Below, piece after piece: positions 6,582-9,428 of a DNA stretch of 9,428 bases; the stretch's first letter is position 1, and each line of letters starts with the position of its first letter. The position numbers and the translations under genes are program-made. Origin of the DNA: Halomonas sp. GTDB taxonomy: Bacteria > Pseudomonadota > Gammaproteobacteria > Pseudomonadales > Halomonadaceae. The DNA is taken from contig PWIZ01000039.1 of NCBI GenBank assembly GCA_003560175.1, positions 1-9,428 on the forward strand. Reading direction: 5' to 3'. The notes beneath the pieces are model-generated. The model was given only the letters and a program-made list of their open reading frames with translations, ran no database searches and was not told the DNA's origin.

Positions 6582-7853
6582 TCAATGACTGCCGGTCTGG
6601 GGGGCGGGGCGAGCACCGGGCTTGGCCAGCAGCAGGTGGCAGGTGCCGATGCTGCGCTCCAGAAAGCCGCCCTCGCAGTAGCAGAGGTAGTAGCGCCACA
6701 TGCGGATGAAGCGTTCGTCATAGCCCAGCTTGCGTACCCGCTCGAGGTTGGCCTCGAAGCGGTGGCGCCATTCGCGCAGGGTGCGGGCGTAGTGGGTGCC
6801 GATCTCGTCCAGGGCCAGCACGTTCAGCGACGTGCGCCGGGCGAGACCATCGAGGATGGCGTGGTGGGAGGGCAGGAAGCCGCCGGGAAAGATGTAGCGC
6901 TTGATGAAGTCCATCTCGCGCTTGGCCGCCTCGAAGCGCTGATCGCGGATGGTGATGGCCTGCAGCATGGCCATGCCGTCGTCGGTCAGCAGGCGATCCA
7001 GGGTGGCCAGGTAGGTGTCCAGGTATTGGTGACCCACCGCCTCGATCATCTCCACCGAGATCAGCCGATCGAAGCGGCCTTCCAGCTCCCGATAGTCCTG
7101 CTTGAGCAGGGTGATGCGGTCGCCCAGGCCCTCCTCCTCGATGCGCCGCGCGGTATGGGCGTACTGCTCCTCCGAGATGGTGGTAGTGGTGACCCGGCAG
7201 CCTCGGGTGCGGGCGGCGTGGATGGCCAGCCCGCCCCAGCCGGTGCCGATCTCCAGCAGGTGGTGCTGGGGGCCCACGTCGAGGCGGTCGAGCATCAGGT
7301 CCAGCTTGAAGGTAGAGGCTTCTTCAAGGCTCGCTTCCGGGTAGGGAAACACCGCGCTGGAGTACATCAGGTGCTGCTCGTCCAGGAAGGTGGCAAAGAG
7401 GTCGTTGCCGATGTCGTAGTGGGCGGCAATATTGCGCCGCGAGCCCTTGAGGCTGTTGCGTTGCAGGCGGTAGATGGCGGCCATCAGCCAGCGACCCAGC
7501 CGAGCCGTGCCGTTCTCCATCTGACCGTTGACCCGCTCCAGGTTGGCGGCGAGGAGCCGCACCAGGGCGACCAGGTCGTCGACATCCCAGTCGCCGTCCA
7601 TGTAGGCCTCGGCGGCCCCGACGGTGCCCCCCAGGGCCAGGCGCTTCCAAGCGCGGCTGTCGCGTACCACCAGGGTGACGTCCAGAGGGCCGCCCTGACC
7701 GAGGTGGTGGCGGCGATGTCCCTCGATCAGGGTCACCTGGCCACCCTCCATGCGGTCCAGCTGTTTCAGCAGTCTGGGCCGCAGCCAGCGGGTCAGGCGG
7801 TCAGAATCCTCCACGAGGGAGTGGGTAGTGCTTGCGGAGCGCAGGGTGTTCAC
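6582..7853 (-). CDS. Cyclopropane-fatty-acyl-phospholipid synthase family SAM methyltransferase
   Basis: A 423-residue protein that would transfer a methylene or methyl group from S-adenosylmethionine onto the double bond of unsaturated chains in membrane phospholipids. An N-terminal domain (about 1-135) precedes HYDIGNDLF (145-153). The Rossmann methyltransferase core carries the SAM loop EIGTGWGG (201-208), then SVEMIEAVGHQY (266-277) and FIKRYIFPGG (316-325). The C-terminal MWRYYLCYCEGGF (385-397) contains C393, which appears to correspond to the active-site Cys of E. coli Cfa. The start is GTG with AAGGAG eight bases upstream; it overlaps the DUF1365 stop as GTGA. CFA, methyl-branching and furan-fatty-acid methylases share this fold. 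With an FAD protein and DUF1365 beside it, the product may not be a cyclopropane ring, so I give no symbol. Confidence 0.93.
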   Translation of the reverse strand: MNTLRSASTTHSLVEDSDRLTRWLRPRLLKQLDRMEGGQVTLIEGHRRHHLGQGGPLDVTLVVRDSRAWKRLALGGTVGAAEAYMDGDWDVDDLVALVRLLAANLERVNGQMENGTARLGRWLMAAIYRLQRNSLKGSRRNIAAHYDIGNDLFATFLDEQHLMYSSAVFPYPEASLEEASTFKLDLMLDRLDVGPQHHLLEIGTGWGGLAIHAARTRGCRVTTTTISEEQYAHTARRIEEEGLGDRITLLKQDYRELEGRFDRLISVEMIEAVGHQYLDTYLATLDRLLTDDGMAMLQAITIRDQRFEAAKREMDFIKRYIFPGGFLPSHHAILDGLARRTSLNVLALDEIGTHYARTLREWRHRFEANLERVRKLGYDERFIRMWRYYLCYCEGGFLERSIGTCHLLLAKPGARPAPQTGSH

Positions 7854-8629
7854 GACGAACTCTCCTTGTGGGAACTCGGGTCAGGACCGGGGTGGTCGTG
7901 GATCGGCACGCGCTTGAGCCACAGACGCAGGGCCTCGAAGTGGATGCCGGCCAGGGTCTTGAGGCTCATCCAGGGCTGGCGAGCCAGGGTGGCGAGGAGC
8001 ACGCCCCGGGTCGCCGGCCGGGCCTCCAGGGTCAGGGTGGCGTCGAAGTGTTTCGCATCCCCCTGCCAGTTCTCCATGTGCATCATCAGCCGCTCTTCCG
8101 GCGTGTTGAAACGCCAGCGGTAGGTCATGTCCATGGGGTTGAAGGGCGAGACATGCATCGCCTTGGCGAAGGTGGCCTCGTGGCTATGGCGGGTGGGTTC
8201 TATCGCACAGGCATAGCGAGCGCGTTCGCCCCAGGGCACATTGGTTACCTCGCCGAGCACGGCGCACAGCCGGTCCTCGGCATCGAAGGCGTAGTAGAGC
8301 GAGACCGGATTGATGCCAACCCCCAGGGTGCGCAGCTGGGTCAGCAGGCAGATGCGCCCGTCCGGGGCCCAGCCGAGCTGGCGCTCGAGTTCCTCGCGCA
8401 CCGCCTGCTTGAGCGGTAGGTCATGGGGAGTGAGATAGTCATTGCGCCGGAAACGTGCCATGGCCGGGCCACGGGCACTGAAGCCCGGTACGCCGTCGAA
8501 CAGCTCGGGTAGCTCATCCAGATCCAGCCAGGCCATCCACACCCGGTAGGTGAAGGCGTGGTGACGCGGCAGGAAGCGGCGGTGGCGCAGGGTGCCGCGG
8601 TAGATGCGCGAGCGGGGCGTGGAGCTCAT
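7850..8629 (-). CDS. DUF1365 domain-containing protein
   Basis: A 259-residue protein with the conserved blocks I associate with DUF1365. These are IYRGTLRHRRFLPRHHAFTY near the N-terminus (9-28), LGVGINPVSLYYAFD (102-116), EVTNVPWGER (127-136), KAMHVSPFNPMDMTYRWRF (156-174) and PWMSLKTLAGIHFEALRLWL (219-238). The molecular activity of DUF1365 is not established. The family is regularly found between an FAD-dependent oxidoreductase and a CFA-type methyltransferase, as here, so a role in fatty acyl modification is inferred. I chose the ATG at 8629 because it overlaps the upstream stop as ATGA, has GAAGG nearby, and begins the conserved region. The longer reading frame upstream is inside the oxidoreductase gene. 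It has no clear signal peptide or membrane span, and the C-terminus is polar and His/Ser-rich. Confidence 0.9.
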   Translation of the reverse strand: MSSTPRSRIYRGTLRHRRFLPRHHAFTYRVWMAWLDLDELPELFDGVPGFSARGPAMARFRRNDYLTPHDLPLKQAVREELERQLGWAPDGRICLLTQLRTLGVGINPVSLYYAFDAEDRLCAVLGEVTNVPWGERARYACAIEPTRHSHEATFAKAMHVSPFNPMDMTYRWRFNTPEERLMMHMENWQGDAKHFDATLTLEARPATRGVLLATLARQPWMSLKTLAGIHFEALRLWLKRVPIHDHPGPDPSSHKESSS

Positions 8630-9428
8630 GCCATGGCGCCTTCGAGGGGCTCGGGCGCCCAGCCTGGCTCGCCGGGACGCGGTGATGCCTCGTCGCAGCC
8701 CAGGCCGTGGGCCACCCGCAGCGCACTCCATACCCCATCTTCGTGGAAGCCATTGCGCCAGTAAGCGCCGCAGTAGTGGGTGCGGAAGGCCGGGCCGGAG
8801 ATCTCGGCGTGGCGTGCCTTGGCCGCCTCGCCGGCCAGGGTGAACTGGGGATGGGCATAGGTATAGCGGCCCAGCACCTTGTCCGGATCGATGGCATCGC
8901 CGTCGTTGAGAGTGACGCAGAAGGTGTGGGGCGTCTCCAGGCGCTGGAGGATATTCATGTCATAGGTGACGGAGATGCGTTCGCTCTCGCCGCGCCCGTC
9001 GAGACGATAGTTCCAGCTCGCCCAGGCACGGCGCCGCCGCGGCAGCAGCCGAGTATCGGTGTGCAGCACCACCTCGTTGTCCTGGTAGGGCAGCGCGCCT
9101 AGGATCTCGCGCTCGGCGGGGCTGGGATCCTCCAGCATGGCCAGGGCCTGATCGGCGTGGCAGGCCAGGACCACCTCGTCGAAGCGCTCGGTGCCGGCGT
9201 CGGTGCGTACTTCCACGCCATCGGCCAGGCGTCGGATGCCCCGCACCGGCGTCGACAGCCGGATGCCCCCCGCGTAGGGCGCGGTCAGCGCCGGAATATA
9301 GCTGCGCGAACCGCCCACCAGGGTGTACCACTGGGGACGATCGCTCACCGAGAGCAGGCCGTGGTGGCGGAAGAAGCGCACGAAGAACTGCACCGGGAAG
9401 TCGCGCAGGTCCTGAAGGCTCGCCGACC
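8626..9428 (-). CDS. FAD-dependent amine-oxidase-family oxidoreductase, C-terminal part (cut by window edge)
   Basis: The visible 266 residues are the C-terminal two thirds or so of an FAD/NAD(P)-binding flavoprotein; the N-terminal FAD-binding GxGxxG lies beyond the right edge. The frame is open to the edge, and the residues before the first in-frame GTG (ASLQDLRDFP) look coding, so that GTG at 9393 is internal. Recognisable parts are RPQWYTLVGGSRSYI, VVLACHADQALAML (a segment typical of the second half of the FAD fold), DNEVVLHTDTRLLP, and the C-terminal HYCGAYWRNGFHEDGVWSAL, which contacts the flavin in this superfamily. The substrate is unknown. Its stop overlaps the DUF1365 start (ATGA), making it the visible start of a four-gene operon. 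In related clusters this protein is thought to act on membrane acyl chains or on a redox step linked to them; that is inference here. Confidence 0.88.
   Translation of the reverse strand, partial: SASLQDLRDFPVQFFVRFFRHHGLLSVSDRPQWYTLVGGSRSYIPALTAPYAGGIRLSTPVRGIRRLADGVEVRTDAGTERFDEVVLACHADQALAMLEDPSPAEREILGALPYQDNEVVLHTDTRLLPRRRRAWASWNYRLDGRGESERISVTYDMNILQRLETPHTFCVTLNDGDAIDPDKVLGRYTYAHPQFTLAGEAAKARHAEISGPAFRTHYCGAYWRNGFHEDGVWSALRVAHGLGCDEASPRPGEPGWAPEPLEGAMA

Noticed and set aside
6585..8123. 512-codon plus-strand frame opposite the CFA-type gene
   Set aside because: It covers the methyltransferase gene and part of the DUF1365 gene in antisense, and shows no recognisable motif.

Overview
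This is an ordinary-looking chromosomal segment of a high-GC gammaproteobacterium. The order uvrA / MFS transporter / ssb, the fabA-fabB operon, and the SSB and FabA sequences fit the Halomonadaceae-Pseudomonas part of that class. Halomonas or a close relative is my best guess, but it rests on recalled protein similarity, not a search. I see no insertion sequence, phage gene, CRISPR array, tRNA or rRNA. There are ten complete genes and two cut by the window edges. No gene-free stretch is longer than about 160 bases.

Left part (1-4163). The first 23 codons of uvrA lie on the minus strand at the left edge. They diverge from a YajR-like MFS transporter with a C-terminal ferredoxin-like domain. 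Then come ssb, a degenerate RmlD-like sugar-nucleotide reductase homologue, and a PlsC-family lysophospholipid acyltransferase, all on the plus strand. The last two overlap by four bases, and the three probably form an operon. A 42-bp perfect palindrome at 4122-4163 closes it and also ends the convergent fabB transcript.

Right part (4204-9428, all minus strand). Read in the direction of transcription, the order is: FAD-dependent amine-oxidase-fold protein (N-terminus outside the window), DUF1365 protein, cyclopropane-fatty-acyl-phospholipid synthase-family methyltransferase, DUF2878 membrane protein, fabA, fabB. The first three are joined by 4-bp ATGA/GTGA overlaps, and the DUF2878 gene follows after 3 bp. 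This is a tightly coupled lipid-modification operon. FabA and FabB make the unsaturated acyl chains whose double bonds a CFA-type enzyme would methylate, so makers and modifiers of unsaturated lipids sit head to tail here.

The most interesting features are the FAD/DUF1365/CFA/DUF2878 cluster abutting fabAB, the in-frame tandem repeats in the SSB linker, the RmlD-like protein that has lost its cofactor and catalytic motifs, the long symmetric terminator, and two adjacent palindromes just upstream of ssb. I do not see a clearly undescribed system.
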